The translations under genes were made by a program, and so were the position numbers. A DNA stretch of 64,000 bases from Albula goreensis (lineage: Eukaryota > Chordata > Actinopteri > Albuliformes > Albulidae), in contig CM040751.1 in the NCBI GenBank assembly GCA_022829145.1, positions 5,893,364 to 5,957,363 of the forward strand, read 5' to 3'. Below, piece by piece: positions 46,501-59,900 of the stretch (positions within the stretch are counted from its first letter, which is position 1; the number at the start of each line of letters is the position of its first letter). Below the pieces are notes generated by a model. The model was not told the DNA's origin, made no database searches, and saw nothing but the letters and a program-made list of their open reading frames with translations.

Positions 46501-49500
46501 AATGTCACAATAAGGCCTAGATAATTCTTCATTTTACTTTGTCTATATATTTTTAACAACTCCTTCATTATTCCTGTAAGTACCAGCCAAAGTGAAATAT
46601 ATCTTTCTTGAAAATCAAGAATAAAAAATTCTCACAGAGCAAAAGATGCATTCAGAAACAAAAGAATGGTCTATTTATTATTTACAATTATATGAGGTAA
46701 ATAAAAAAAAATGTAATATAAAATATCAAAGCACACATTTGCATTCATCATCATCAGACATACAAAAATATGTCATATCGACATGATCTGATGGAAATAT
46801 CAGTAATTATTTGTGAACATTTAAGAACACCAAGTGGGTCACGTTAACATAAATGTGTGCTTGAAATCTCCCAAATCTAGCCATGATGCACAGAGTCTGC
46901 CAATGTGTATTTATAGGAATCTCAGTTTATCATGTGAATAATGCGGTTATGCAAGCCAAACTACAATTTTTTCCAAGAAATGTTGGGGAGAGAAAACAAA
47001 GATACAGAAAAAATCAATACATTTTTAAAGATCCATCCAAAAAATCCCTCCACAGTATGCAGGAAAGCAAGTGTTGAAAAGTGGACTCGATCATAAATTT
47101 CAGTAACTTACTTGGTAAGACAACTGCAGTTCCTGAATAACTGCAGTTTTAGTGACAATGAATGAATCTTTGCTGTTTTTAAGTACACCCAATATAAAGC
47201 AGGCCCTATTACATTTTATGTGATGATGTTTGACAATGCCAACAGCACCGACTTTTGTTCCATGACACCAAAACTGCAGTTACTTCATAACAGCTTCTAA
47301 TTCACTCAGCAAATATGGTGTAATTGGACTGGCTTTAGTGCAGCTTAAAGTAGAGTTACCTAAATAGTTGCCTTGGCAATTGTGTAAATCTGCATCATTG
47401 TTTAGATATTTCATGAAGCGCCTGATGAGTTAAAGGAATAGGTAATGTGCATGATTGGAGGAGAGGATGATGTACAAGAGCATAATATTCTTCAGGTGTA
47501 TTGAAAATGAAAGATTAAGAAAATGTAAAGGCCAATGCTGTTGACTTGGCATAAATATTATTCACGCGTGCGGCAGTTAATATGGCAATTACGCCCCACA
47601 TCTGTTGGCCATTTGAGCCCAGACATAGATGAATGTGGACGTACCGACATAACTCAAACAGGCCGGGGTTGTGGACCGCTGGAAATAGATGCAGAAAACC
47701 AATCAACAGAAGGCCCGAAGTTTGGAGTCACAAATACTTTTCCTTCATTAATTTTGACACCGGTCTTAATGAGGGCAGAGTGCACATTACAGATGAAAAT
47801 TAAGGGCCTTTTGAGGAGGGAAAAAAAACTAAATACACTAAACATTTCTGGGGAAAATGTGATTATACGGTCTAACCACCTTCCAAAAAATTCTAATTGG
47901 TAGCTTGAGGATAGCTGATGGTCTTTGCAGTTCATCAGATTTGTGATATTTCTCTCACTGATGTGGTGGAAATGGATTTACAGCGGAGAGCTCTCCACAT
48001 GTCAAGTGTCCCGTGTCCCGTTTATCCAGCCATCTAATCTGCTCAGCTACTTAGGTCCTAATCGCAATGGTACCGATGAATGGTCTCTTGCAGATGAACT
48101 TTAAATCAACAAAATGAAAAAAAGTTGCATCTGTCATTTTCAATGGGAGGAACTTCAAACGCCAGAGCCTGCATTCACAGCTTTGCCAAAGCTGAATAAG
48201 GATCAGGGCGGCACGTGTCCGCTGCCTGGGATCGTGAACCAAGCATGCAGAGGTACACGCCCTTGTCCGTAGACGCGGAAGTGATTTGCAACATGTCGAG
48301 GTCATAGACCACCTCAGCAAGTTTTGATGTCAGGTCTGTTGTATGAAATTGGTTTTGAGTTGTTTTCTGTTTTCCAATCCATTTGGTAGCCTCTGGTTGT
48401 CTCCAGCTTGCCTGGATGAGAAAGACTGAATCTCTCTCACAGGGATAATGTTTTTAAGACTGTTTTATTCCAATAAATTATGCATGGAGGCCGTACGAAC
48501 TTTGACTTGAAGGTCTATTCAGAGATAACCCATGCTTTTAAAATCTAAAGTGCTTTAGGAGGAAAGAAAAAACAGTTACTCCGCCAGCCATTCTAAGCAC
48601 GTTCAAAGTTAAAGTGCACATTGGGAAATGAGAAACAGTTGCCATAGATATGGAGTTTCATTAAAAAAATGGCTGAACCTGTGTGAGAGGGAATCATCAA
48701 CATTCTGGCTTTCTCTTATCCATATTTCTGCCACCACAAGCTCTGCTGCACTGTTTCTAAGACTGTGGCAGGAATTCAATCAAAATGTGTAGGATTCAAA
48801 CACCTCAATTCAATCACTCAATAAGGGTGTTATGAGTTTTCTCAACAATTGGGTGATTTTTATTTTTTTTTTTTCTGGCTGCTGAAATCGACAAACTGTT
48901 TCACAAACAATAAATAATAAAGATGAAAAACACTTGCTTGTAATTGTGAGTCAAAGTTAAGGGCAAATGTTGATTGAATCCCGACCTGTCTTAGTAATAT
49001 GGCATCATAAAAACACTGATAAAGGAAAATGTCTTAATCATAATTTATTGTTGCATTTAAAGTAGCAAACAGACCTGCAGAGTTTCATTGTTGGTTTATT
49101 TGTGCCTCAGGCAACAGTGGTCTATATTATCGACTGTGCAACTTGACAATGTGGGATCTGTTTTTTTTTTCTTTCAAGAAAAAACTGATGGCAGTTCTTT
49201 CAGAGATGAAGGAGGGGGAAAACTACTGCACACTGTATGGCTGACTTTCCAGGAAAAGTTAAATGATGTTTATGCCTGGTGATTTGTGGAGGCGGATGGA
49301 ATTTGTCCGATGTCATCTTACTCATCATGAAGCACTCTTGAATACATTTAGGCATTTTTAAGGGTGCTTTATTTTCTTGGATTGGGCATTTAACACAAAA
49401 GAAGATTTGGTATCAATATAAATAACCCCAGTAGTTGAATAAAAAATAGGTAAATAAGTACTTGTATAACACATACACAGTGTACTTAAAATACAATCAA

Positions 49501-51111
49501 AAGGAGCAAATGATAACTTGAGTTTTTATGTTGTTGCTTTTATGTATTTTACATGTATTGATGTTCCGTATTCTAACTTTTCTTGAAGAGCTCAAACACT
49601 GTGTAGAGAGCATGCAGCATGAAATGAATATAATTAGTTTAATAAAGTGAGAAGTCAGTTTCAAGCACTTTATTCATATTGGCACAAATGTGTAAAATAT
49701 GTGTAAAATATTTCAACATTTTAATGTCCAGAATTTGGGCTGTTAAGGTGGAAAAACTATGGGAACTTCATTTTGACTATCGTAGAAAGGGTTATATTGC
49801 TGTATTTACAGCAACAACAGTAATAATGTGTACATACAGTTGTTCAACTGTATATACTTCTGTGGTTGGCGTGCAATTACATTACACTGATATTAGAGCC
49901 ATATAATGTAATAAGATAAAATCAAACACATTCATGTTTGTCTCTCCTCTAGACCAGATGGAGTATGTTCTCATGTGTCATGTTAATTACCCCAAACTAT
50001 CAAGAGGCACATTCTGTAACTGACATATATTGATGCAGTAAGACAAAAAAAAAAAAAAAACAAATCTGCCCTGCATAAAATATTGTGTTGTATAGTGTGA
50101 ATGTATACAGTCATTCCACCAAACGTGTTGTCACATCATGCATTCTGGCATCACACGTGCAACATGTGAGCATTACTGTAGATGACACAGAACTTGGCCT
50201 GACTGTCAATTTTTGAGACAATAACTTAACATGTATCATACTTCCATATTTTTTTGAAAGGTTCATGAACATAAAGAATTTGGAGTAGATCCTGGTACAG
50301 TGTTCTCATTTGTCATACAATTTGCTGGTGAATATATTTGTGGTTTACTCTTCACTTTGCAAATCTCAAAATGCATTCTGGGTTATATTACCGAATAAAG
50401 TCGACCACAAACCTCCAATACATGTATGACTCTCTAAAACTGTCATGGAGCTCATCATTAGCTCTAATGTAAATATGAATCGTGTATTTGGGTTTATCAT
50501 TAAACCATTCAAGAATAAGGACTAGCTTGGGGCTGCATGTTGTACTCTTTCAATGATTTGCTTTTTATTTTCACTTAATTAAACCTGGACACTTAAAAAA
50601 ATGTTATGTTGAAAAGTTCTCTCAATTGGTACACTGACAATACAAAACTAAAACAACTCATGGAGAAAGTTTAAAGCCTACTGGGACATGATATATGACT
50701 AATTGCATATATTAGATTCTTGTACATTTCTGCTGCAAAAGTCCATGACCCTCTTTCCTTGTATGAATATATATTTACTATTTTCATGCTCAGTGGTACT
50801 CCATTTCTGAACATTGAAATTATGTATTGATTATTTTCTTTTGTGTTGGTACATAAATACAAAACGAAATATTGCAATATAAATATCTTTTTAATTCAAG
50901 CCAGGTGCTTTGGTACAACTACTCATAAATATGACTTGTAGCTCAAAAAGATAATACACTCCTATTTTATGCTGGCAGAGGTAATAAAAACAATACTGCA
51001 CTGGATGTAAGTATTATATAAAGCCTGTCAAACATGTGCATTTGGAGTTTGTTGAAACAAAAGTTGGGGAGAATTATTTTCTGACAGCCATTCAGTCAAT
51101 TACCTCTACCA
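43571..51111. other. Long non-coding stretch
   Basis: No gene is supported. TAA/TCA-rich low complexity at about 44512-44560, T18 at 45323-45340, A16 at 50045-50060, and a short twin repeat 'gtgtaaaatat' near 49690-49712. The region at about 44630-44700 has a faint resemblance to an L1 ORF2 C-terminus (a C-P-x4-W pattern), too weak to call. Confidence 0.45.
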
Positions 51112-51153
51112 GTCAAACCAGGTTTTCACACAGGTATGAAAACCTGGTTTGAC
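51112..51153. repeat. Perfect 16-bp inverted repeat (hairpin), 10-nt loop
   Basis: GTCAAACCAGGTTTTC at 51112-51127 is the exact reverse complement of 51138-51153, with a 10-nt loop between. The arms do not extend further, so it is too short for a typical microRNA precursor. No coding sequence is adjacent. Confidence 0.95.
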
Positions 51154-51975
51154 ATGCACATTCGCCCAATTACGCCCGCTGTTTCTGGCACCTTCCCTCC
51201 TCTGCTTCTCCACCTTTCATGTATTCTGCTGCCCTTCTGTGTATCGCTTTTTTCCTCTTCATCACCTTTCTCTTTGAGTGGTTGAACTGGTTTTTACATC
51301 ACACGAATGGTCAGGCATGACTCTGTCCCACTGATATTCTGCAAATAAACAGTGAACTCAGTCATGCATTTTAATGTAATACTTGAACTTTTATATTACC
51401 TTTTGATACATATGTGCATATGTGTATGTGTATATATGCATTTTATTGGTACAGACTCATATTTTTTCGACTGTATTTTAATTGATTCAGTATGCAATCC
51501 ACACTGCATCCAGACTGTATACTGTTGCCTCCTGCCCAGGGAATACAGATGAAAATTAGCTCACAGCAATATCTGGCACAGTATATTTATTGAGCACTAC
51601 TCTGTTAAATAAAAAAATAAATAAAATAAGCTCTTTCCAAATGCATTTCATGTTGCCTGAAAATTAATTGTACTGAAATTAAATTGGAAAAATGCTGGGG
51701 GGGTAAGCATTATGTAGCTTTTAATTGGGCCATGTAATTCCTCACTATGTGCAGTTTTCCCAAGGATCTCTTCCTCTATCCAGCAAAGATGTAATCTCTC
51801 TGATCAAGATCAGTTCGTTTTGTCGAATGAATGGGATATGGTGAAGATAATACATGCGTTTACATGCAAGTCTGACAAGATGAGGCTTGAGCCAGAGTCC
51901 TAAAATAACCGCCGTCCCAACCTCAGTGGAGTTTCCTCCATGATTTGAAGGTGCAGCTGCACAAGGAGGTGGAAG

Positions 51976-52179
51976 TCAGCCATCATAAAGTTGCAGGATA
52001 GAGAGAGCTGGATAAGTACAGGCTTTAAAGATCGATGGAAGCTGCAGTGGAACTATTCCATTCACTACCACATAGGCTGGCACGGAGGTCTCAACCTCGA
52101 TGCGAGCTGTAGCCGGTAGCCAGTAAAGAGAAGAGGAGGAGATGCAAAATGAGCATGTTTGGGATGATCGAAGACGCAA
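51976..52179 (-). pseudogene. L2/Rex1-type LINE relic: C-terminal part of the RT ORF
   Basis: The minus strand is open for 67 codons and reads 'SLYWLPATARIEVETSVPAY' then 'VNGIVPLQLPSIF'. This matches the conserved block after the RT domain of L2/Rex1-like LINEs (pattern S-L-H-W-L-P-x-x-x-R-I-x-x-K, then N-G-x-A-P-x-Y-L). The 3' end of the element would lie towards lower coordinates. The upstream RT domain is not seen beyond 52180, so the copy is 5'-truncated, as LINEs often are. Confidence 0.7.
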
Positions 52180-53589
52180 ATCTCAGCAGAGATCTGTATT
52201 AGCCTCAGGGGTTTAGTGGCACAGTGAAAATGTACATAATAAACATTGATATTATCTATGTAGAAAGGGTAACAAATTAACCACATCTCATGTTCCAGTT
52301 CCAATCAAATGGCTTAACATAGGTTTTGATGGTGAGCAGGTGTAGAAATTAAGTCTTTTTGCAGTTGGATACTGTTTATGATACCTATTAAGATTTGAGA
52401 AAATTAATGCATTCCATGTAAGTCAGAAACCAATTGTTCAGAAATGACAACAAATGAACATGAAGTTTTATATCATGTTTGAAAAAAGACAGTGTAACTG
52501 TTTTTTCAAGTGCTTGCTGTTGCACAGCAGTAAAGTCTCGGCCTGACAAATCAGCTAATTAAGATCTTCAATCAAACCTTGATTAATTGAATCAGGTGTT
52601 TTATTGCAGTGAAAGACCAGAATTCTACTGTTGCATCGACTCAGTTCGAAACATGGGCCCATCTCCCACACTAATTAGTTTAATTTCGTACTAGACGCCC
52701 TTTGGCGATATAACAACCGAGGGTCTTCTCTCCACAGGTGCAAAAACGACTGGATTTATCAAGCAGCGACATGTTGTGGGCGAGGTATAATGAGTGAAGT
52801 ATTCAAACATAATGAGGAGAGGTTCATGTCAGTTTTGGCTCACCCAGTTGTTTGTTCCTCCAAAGCAACAGGTGTGCCGTTTAATTTACTTGTTAGAATG
52901 GGACACAGAAGCAGCTGCTTTTGTGATAGTTCCACCTCCCGTCCAGACATGAAACCAATTGTTTCTCTGGCTTCACATGAAAAAAAAAAAACACATGGTG
53001 TAATTTGAAGTCTTTATTTTTTATGAAGAGAAACAGTCCTCATCAGTTTGGCCCACCGATTGAATGCTATTAAAAAGAGAACTTGATGTTAAAAATTGAA
53101 TTTTCAATGTTTTAAAATCATTATTTCACTTACCTGAAATAAATGACTATTCCCGCCAAGTGTGTGCAAGACATCTGCTCGGGTTTTTTGTGGATTAGAT
53201 CACATGGTACTGCACTGTTTCCTGTGCTCGAGGGTACAGGAGTCTGAGTAAATATGACTCAATTCATGAAAGACAAATGCCAAAAATGCCTAAAGGCACA
53301 GGGAAAACAGCTACTGAGAATCTGAAGGCAGAATGATGACAAAACACAATTTTCTACACTTCCTTACCACTGAACAACATGCGACTTTCCACTGGGAAGC
53401 TCCATACTAGAATTTGTGTCATGTTAACTGCACCCAATTACACTTGCTGGGCTGGTAATCCCCTCTGAGATAAATATTGTTGATGTTAAAATTGATATTC
53501 TGTATTCAGTGTTGAGTTCTTTAGTTCTGTTACAAATTGGCACAGCGTTAAGTTTCATAGGCCTTACAATTTCAATTGATCATGTTAAA
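52180..53589. other. Non-coding stretch between two LINE relics
   Basis: Nothing coding. About 52545-52605 carries 'cagctaattaag...ttgattaattgaatcaggtg', a motif I associate with common fish repeats, but no element boundaries were found. Confidence 0.4.
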
Positions 53590-53905
53590 AAGTAGGTAGA
53601 CGATACTGGCACCACTCTTGATTGGTTTAGGTCTTATTGCTCATTGTTCTCTGGATATGGAGTCTTCTGAGCATATTGTTTGCAACCCCTCTGGGCACAG
53701 TTTTGCGTCCTGTTCAGTTTTCTATCGATACGTTATCTTTTGCACAAGCAATTTATACTCGCAGTATGTCTTTCCATTGCTGTGCAAATGGGTTCAGTTG
53801 TGTATTTCTCTCAAACTACACACTAAATCGAATAAGCATGATTGTGTCACGGAATTTTGAATCTCCAATTAAGCTTAGCAAAGTCGTAATTTCGTATGTT
53901 TAGGC
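53590..53905 (+). pseudogene. L2/Rex1-type LINE relic: reverse transcriptase core
   Basis: Plus-strand remnant of a non-LTR reverse transcriptase. One frame reads 'TLDWFRSY'; another then reads 'ATPLGTVLRPVQFSIDTLSF', corresponding to the G-V-P-Q-G-S-V-L-G-P-x-L-F motif, and 'MSFHCCANGFSCVFLS', corresponding to S-F-H-C-Y-A-D-D-T-Q-x-Y. The catalytic Y-A-D-D is degraded to C-A-N-G. At least one frameshift separates the blocks. Weak similarity may continue to about 54080. It is on the opposite strand to the relic at 51976-52179, so they are not one simple insertion. Confidence 0.72.
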
Positions 53906-56900
53906 CCATCCATAAATCTTTGGCAAGGATTCTAAGGTCATTAATGAGTAACTTGACAATCTTCATTTCAGGAGTTACAATATCTTTGGAAACATTTTAT
54001 CTTAGGCGTTGATGCTGTTGTTTCATTCAGTCTTCCATATCTTCCATCTTGGTCAAAACATCCTCTTTTGATATACAGAGATGTGTATGGGATCCGGATC
54101 CAAAATCAACATTCTTGAGGAGAATTTAGCTTGCTCATAAAAAAAGACAAACTATGAAATAATAAAATAATGCTGGAGCAATTTATCATTGATTTCCCAC
54201 GGCTTGAGTTGTGCATATTTAAATATCACTGGTGCAGCAAGATGATTTTAAAATTGATTTAAATGAATAACATATTTAACCACAATATCTCCATACACTT
54301 CTATCTGACCTCTTGATTCCATAGATGGGTTTACATATTTCGATGAAATCTCACTGGGGAACATTTTGGTTTATTTTAATTTGTGATACAGTTTTGTTTT
54401 TCAGTGGAAAATAGGCCCACAAAAGCTCTGCTTAGAAAACAGTCACTTGTAAATGAAATTTTTATTTTACTTGACAAAGAATACTACTTGCTCTGTAGAA
54501 TGTGATGTCTTTCAACATCGGCTACCATCCCGTGCATGCGTTCCAGCTGACCGATTTGTCACGAAGACAGGAGTCGTGACGATATAAATGAGGCAAATGC
54601 AGACAAGATTGATGTTGAACAAGAGGGCAACAATGCTGGACCAGGATTTCGGAATGAGGCTGCAGCTCAGGACAGAGGAGAAACACTCATTTCCTGTTTT
54701 AATCAAGCATGCTTGCTATTTTTTACATGACTGTCCCACCTTCTCCAAACTTTTCACTTCATTCCCTCCAATAAATAGATCAATAAATAAATAAAATAAA
54801 ATAATGATATGTATGCTGAAAGAAATAAACAAACCTGAAAGGATCTATCAGTGCCAAGACTGTGGCAACACCATGAGAAGTAATATTACAGCTATTAGAA
54901 AGAAAAAAATGTGTTGTAATACAAAGTATCCCTAAGTTTTATCTTAATAGAGGTAACCTTGCTTTTTGGATGAGAAAAATCTATTATTTTAACTTCAGTG
55001 GTAGTTTTATAATTCATAAACAAGTATAGATTTATGAGTCGATAGATTTGAGTTGTGTAAATTCACAAAGTACAAAACCACCATCTGTTTCAAGAGAACT
55101 AATTGGCATGAAAAGTAAGGAAGCGATGTCGACTTAATATTTCAGTGGACCTCTAAGAACCCGGAATGCAAAAGTTTAACTTGGAAAAAGCAGCGAAGAA
55201 TCGGTCTCCTGCGTGTGTAAAATTTGAGGTCAATCTAAAGTTTCCAGTTATGCAAAAAGTCTGTGACTCTGATGATAAGAGGTAAATACAAATTTGAAAG
55301 TGGCAAATAAATGACGTTATGAGATCAATCAATCAACGATTACCATTTTATTACATTTATATCTCTGTCCCCCGTCACCTGAAGTTCAAATGTAAAAGAG
55401 AGAAAATCTGTTTTTCAACTTTGAGCATCAAAACATAAAATCACATTTTTGGTTTACTGGCTTTATAGTGTTCAAACAGTCGACATTCTCTCCCTCCTGC
55501 CTCAAATGCAGGTTCCTCTCCATGTGTAATCGAATCGAAATATGCTGCTAGACATTCAGTGGTATGTTAAGCCTGTGCAGAAGTTCTTTCAGTTTTATAT
55601 CTTTATTGCACAAAAGCAGATTGTTCTGGTTTCTCCTTGATAAATGTTTGATGAGCGAATCTTGGCGTGCTTTGTTTCTCACAGTATTTTAAAATGTTTA
55701 TGCTCAGTGGATAGAGCACACACAAATGTTACAAACTAAAGGTTGGTTGTAGACATGCAATGAGGAAAGCCAGGGTTGCAATGTTTAAATCGTGACAGGA
55801 AGGCATAAAGTCATGCGTTTTCATCGGTGTCAAATGGATAGCATTGTTGCAATTAGTCAAGACTGTCAGTCAGGTGTGCATGGATATTGCGAGACATTTG
55901 TGTTTACACAATTTTATTCATCCACGAGAAAGACAGCTGGGGCAATACTTCTTCATTAACCATTTGTTGTCAATTTTGATAATTTTTATATTGGCTTTTT
56001 TAATTTATGTGATGCAGTTAATTCTTTGCTTTTCTAATTACAGGATGCCAAAACCTTACAAGAAGCACAAAACTGAATGTTAGGCATACAAAGCATCAAA
56101 TAACTGCATATCAGCTTTTTTATTACTATTTTTGCAGGTTTTAAGCCAGCAGATCTACCTCTGTTTTCCATGTATTAGGTATTGAAACAAGTTGAATATC
56201 TTGAATCCGCTTGCAGAATTCAACTCATTGTCCAGGCAATAACACTTGAAAAATCATTTTTATAAGTTTGCTTCCACTGAGTTGAACTAAATAATTTGCC
56301 TTGTCACATGTGTTTTCCATTTTAGAAGAGTCTCACATTTGGATGCATTATCAGTATAATATGCAGCATAATATTAATTTTCTTATTGTCATGGGGTGGG
56401 GGTTAATTTGAATCTGAGGATATAATATTTAGAATAACTTCCAACATGGTTTGTTTGTTATTACCATGCCCAAACATAGAATAAAGCAATATTCAAACTG
56501 GCAATGATGAGCTAATTATCAATTTTATGTTTGTGTCATGTATTCCCAAACAGCAATGAAATGTATAATAAGCAGCAAATATATTCAGGTAATCATTTTC
56601 AGAAAATATGTACTCACTGGAGATAAAAAGGTTCAAGCACTTTGTATTCAGTCCAAAAACTGAGACAGGTGTTTACTGGTGTAATTACGATAAGTTAAAT
56701 GTGACAATGCAAAGCATGTGAGCAGACTAAACTGACACAAGACGTGATGTTGAGGAGGAGGACTGGACTTTGTGCTGGCACAGAGTTCTCAGGCCGCAGG
56801 TTAAAGAAGTGAGGTCAACGCCTCTGTTCAAGCTGGAGATCAGAGTGATAGTGATTCAAGTCCAATTCCAGAGCTTAATTGAGTTGAAGTCTGAATCCAG

Positions 56901-59900
56901 AGCTATTCAAGTCTCAGTTTTAGATTATATAACCATAAAGCAGGCAGAAAATGGACCATTAAGTCAATTCAGAGAGAATATTGATCCTTAAGCTTTCAGA
57001 ATGTAAAATAATGATAGATATTAGTGAGAGACAAAAGGCAACTTGCAATCAATTGATTTCCAAAAGGGTGTTTTTTTTTTTACCCACCTGGCAACCAACT
57101 GGTTGAATGAGACTGTTTCAAATGCATTAATTCCAGTCAGAAAGAATCTTGGACAATGTAAATCACACAAAGAATACTGATAGGGATTTTGCTGTGAAGC
57201 TGTAGTGTGTGGCGTGACCTTTAGTTTCAGCAAGCAAACCCCGGTATGTGGTTACTCATCTCATTACCTCCTAAATAAGCTTGGCAATGATGCTATGCTT
57301 TTTTCCAGAACTGGAATTTGAAGATACCATACAACAAACAACCAAACCACAGACAACGACAAAAAGATCTTAACACAACAAACAAGCAGAGAGTTTCTTA
57401 GAACATAACAGACAGTACAGAAGTCATTGCTGGAGAACTTTTAACCTGTGGCTAGCGGCTGATTCATAGATGAAAAGACTGATCAACCCGCAAATGTAGA
57501 TTGGTTTTTTTTATAAATCTATATTTAATACCATTACTCGAGAAGCTTGAGGAACCGATGGGAATGTCAACAGGCCGATGAAGTTCCATATATAAATGGT
57601 TAGACATTAAGATTCAGGATTTTGTCAAACATCATACATTTCCCAATCGGACCTGGCATGTCTCTGCTTCCCTCTGTTTACTGCAGTTAGGTTTTATAAA
57701 TCCGATGAAACTGATAAAAAGTCAGACTGAGTTTGTTTGTTTAAATAATAAATGTCTGAATTTTATCACTGTCTGTCTGACCCCTTCACTGTCTAAGCTT
57801 TTGTCCAAAGAGTATTCAAACTAGTTTGCAACCCCTTTGAATTTTTGTTTTTGCCCTTCCCAAATATCCAATAAAACCATTGGTGATGCTTAAATCTCTG
57901 GTGATAGCTGAGGAAAAAGCATGTGAAACCTTATGAAATCCACTTCAACCAAACTGAACTATCTGAAGACATTTTATTCATTTCATATATTCGTGTGCTT
58001 CTGACTAATTACAAAATGTTGGTCTTGCAAGTTGCAATTAGTCGAGGCCATACAAATAAATGCAACAATAAGTTGTTTGGGGGATTAGATTCACTTGACT
58101 AGGTAATGTGCTGGTTTTCAAGAAGTCTCAAGTCTCCTAAATAAGTTTTTGATAATTTATATTTCATGTTTTTGGACCTTGCTGTAAAATTTAATCAAAC
58201 ATGTCTAGATTTTTTTTTTTTCCTGGTGATGGTTCTATCTATCCTTGCTCAGTCCAAATTCTCGTCGGTGTTCCTACATTACACAGGCCTGTATGGGACA
58301 GCCCGTTGTTCCCCTAGGCCAGTTGGCCCTTCACTGTGATTGGATGTCCTCGCATCTAGGAGGAGCCGACCAGCAGATTTGATTGTTGGTGTCTCGGGGT
58401 GATCGGTCTGAATGTGGGCTGAGGTGAGATTTTGATTGGTCGGATGCCCTGGGGTGGTCACCTGGAGATGATCAGTGATTGGATAAGCCAGGGCAGCAGG
58501 GCAGATGTTTGTGTGGCAGGAACAGGGGCAGCTTCTCTTAACATCTGCTGTGTCAGGGACCCTGTTGGAAGGCACAGCCATTCATTTCTTTGTCTCCTGT
58601 TTGTTTCTGTGTTGTATTGGTGTTCAATAATTTGTTATTCCTTTCACTTGTGTGTCAGTGGCAGAATTTCCTGGGGTAGGACTTCAGGAACCAAAGCTGA
58701 AACTAATGCAGGAGTGACTGTTTTGTTGGTATGAGCAGTTTCATGGTGACAATTTTTGTTTCATTTCACACTTCCATAAAAGCATGCGTAATCAACTGAA
58801 TGTAGAAAGAAAATACACATTTGCATATCACAGACAAGGCATATTGTCTATGGCATAATTAAACTAATTGCATCTTAAAAAAAAAAAACAACATTTGTGA
58901 CATCTGTCTCCAGCAATCATTAAACACTCTCTGAAGAAGAGAAGACGACGGAGGTCAGAATTTACAGCCAAGCCTCTTTGCTCTACATTTGTTCTGAACT
59001 TCTCAGTTTTTGGCAGCTTCAGAAACAAAATCAATAAACAAGTTTTCTGTTCTCTTGCGTTCTCAAACATGGGAAAATAATCTGAAATAGGGCAGCCCTC
59101 TTCTATGTCCAAAAATTGTATTTCTACCAAGCGAATTACAACTTTTTCAGTGTGTATTGGTGTACGATGACTGTGGAGTTGCACAAAAACAATTCAAGCC
59201 ATTTTCCATTTGCAATTCATGCCATTGTTAACTCCCTTTGCTCTGGACCTCAATTTTTGAGTATGTAGCCTCCCTGCTTTTTTCAAAAAATTGTATCAAT
59301 TCGAGGCTTTTTATGAAGTACATTTCTGTAGTGAAGAATGTTTCTTTCTGGCACCCAAACTCTCCATTCATAGCTGATAGAATAAAGCTCTCCTTCTCTT
59401 CCTCCTTTTGTTTGCATGGCATCTTTCTTCTCCTCACTCTGAATACTCTGGTGACATAATTATTGGCACCATCCATCAGTCTTGTCGTAAATTTCCCTCA
59501 GTTCTAGCTGTTTGTCCATGAAATCAACATTGTTCAACCTATAGAATTGCAACCATTTCCCATTACCAACAATGGCCCATTAGGTTCTGAGGTTCTGAAA
59601 CACTACAATATATTACAAAGTGATGGTTCTTCAAAAACATTTGGGTCATTCCATCATAAATCAATCAACATCCATTCCTGCTGTACTCTGGTTTGCAAAG
59701 TTTTTTGTACAAATGTATAGTTACTATTATGGATACAGTTGGAATAAAAATTGTAATTTTGAGTTCCTTGCATTCTTATATCCCTTTGAACCCTCCTTTA
59801 TATACTTTATTTTGTACACATTATCACTTGCCAAGGAAACATTAGTTATACATGAGAAAACTACTTGTACTCCATTAACTAACAATTACTTTTCATGTTC

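Noticed and set aside
47535..47903. Frame containing 'DIDECGRTD', reminiscent of a calcium-binding EGF module
   Set aside because: The six-cysteine pattern does not follow and no splice sites bound it; a chance resemblance.
51112..51153. Hairpin as a microRNA precursor
   Set aside because: The stem is only 16 bp and does not extend; precursors need about 30 bp. Kept only as a structural finding.
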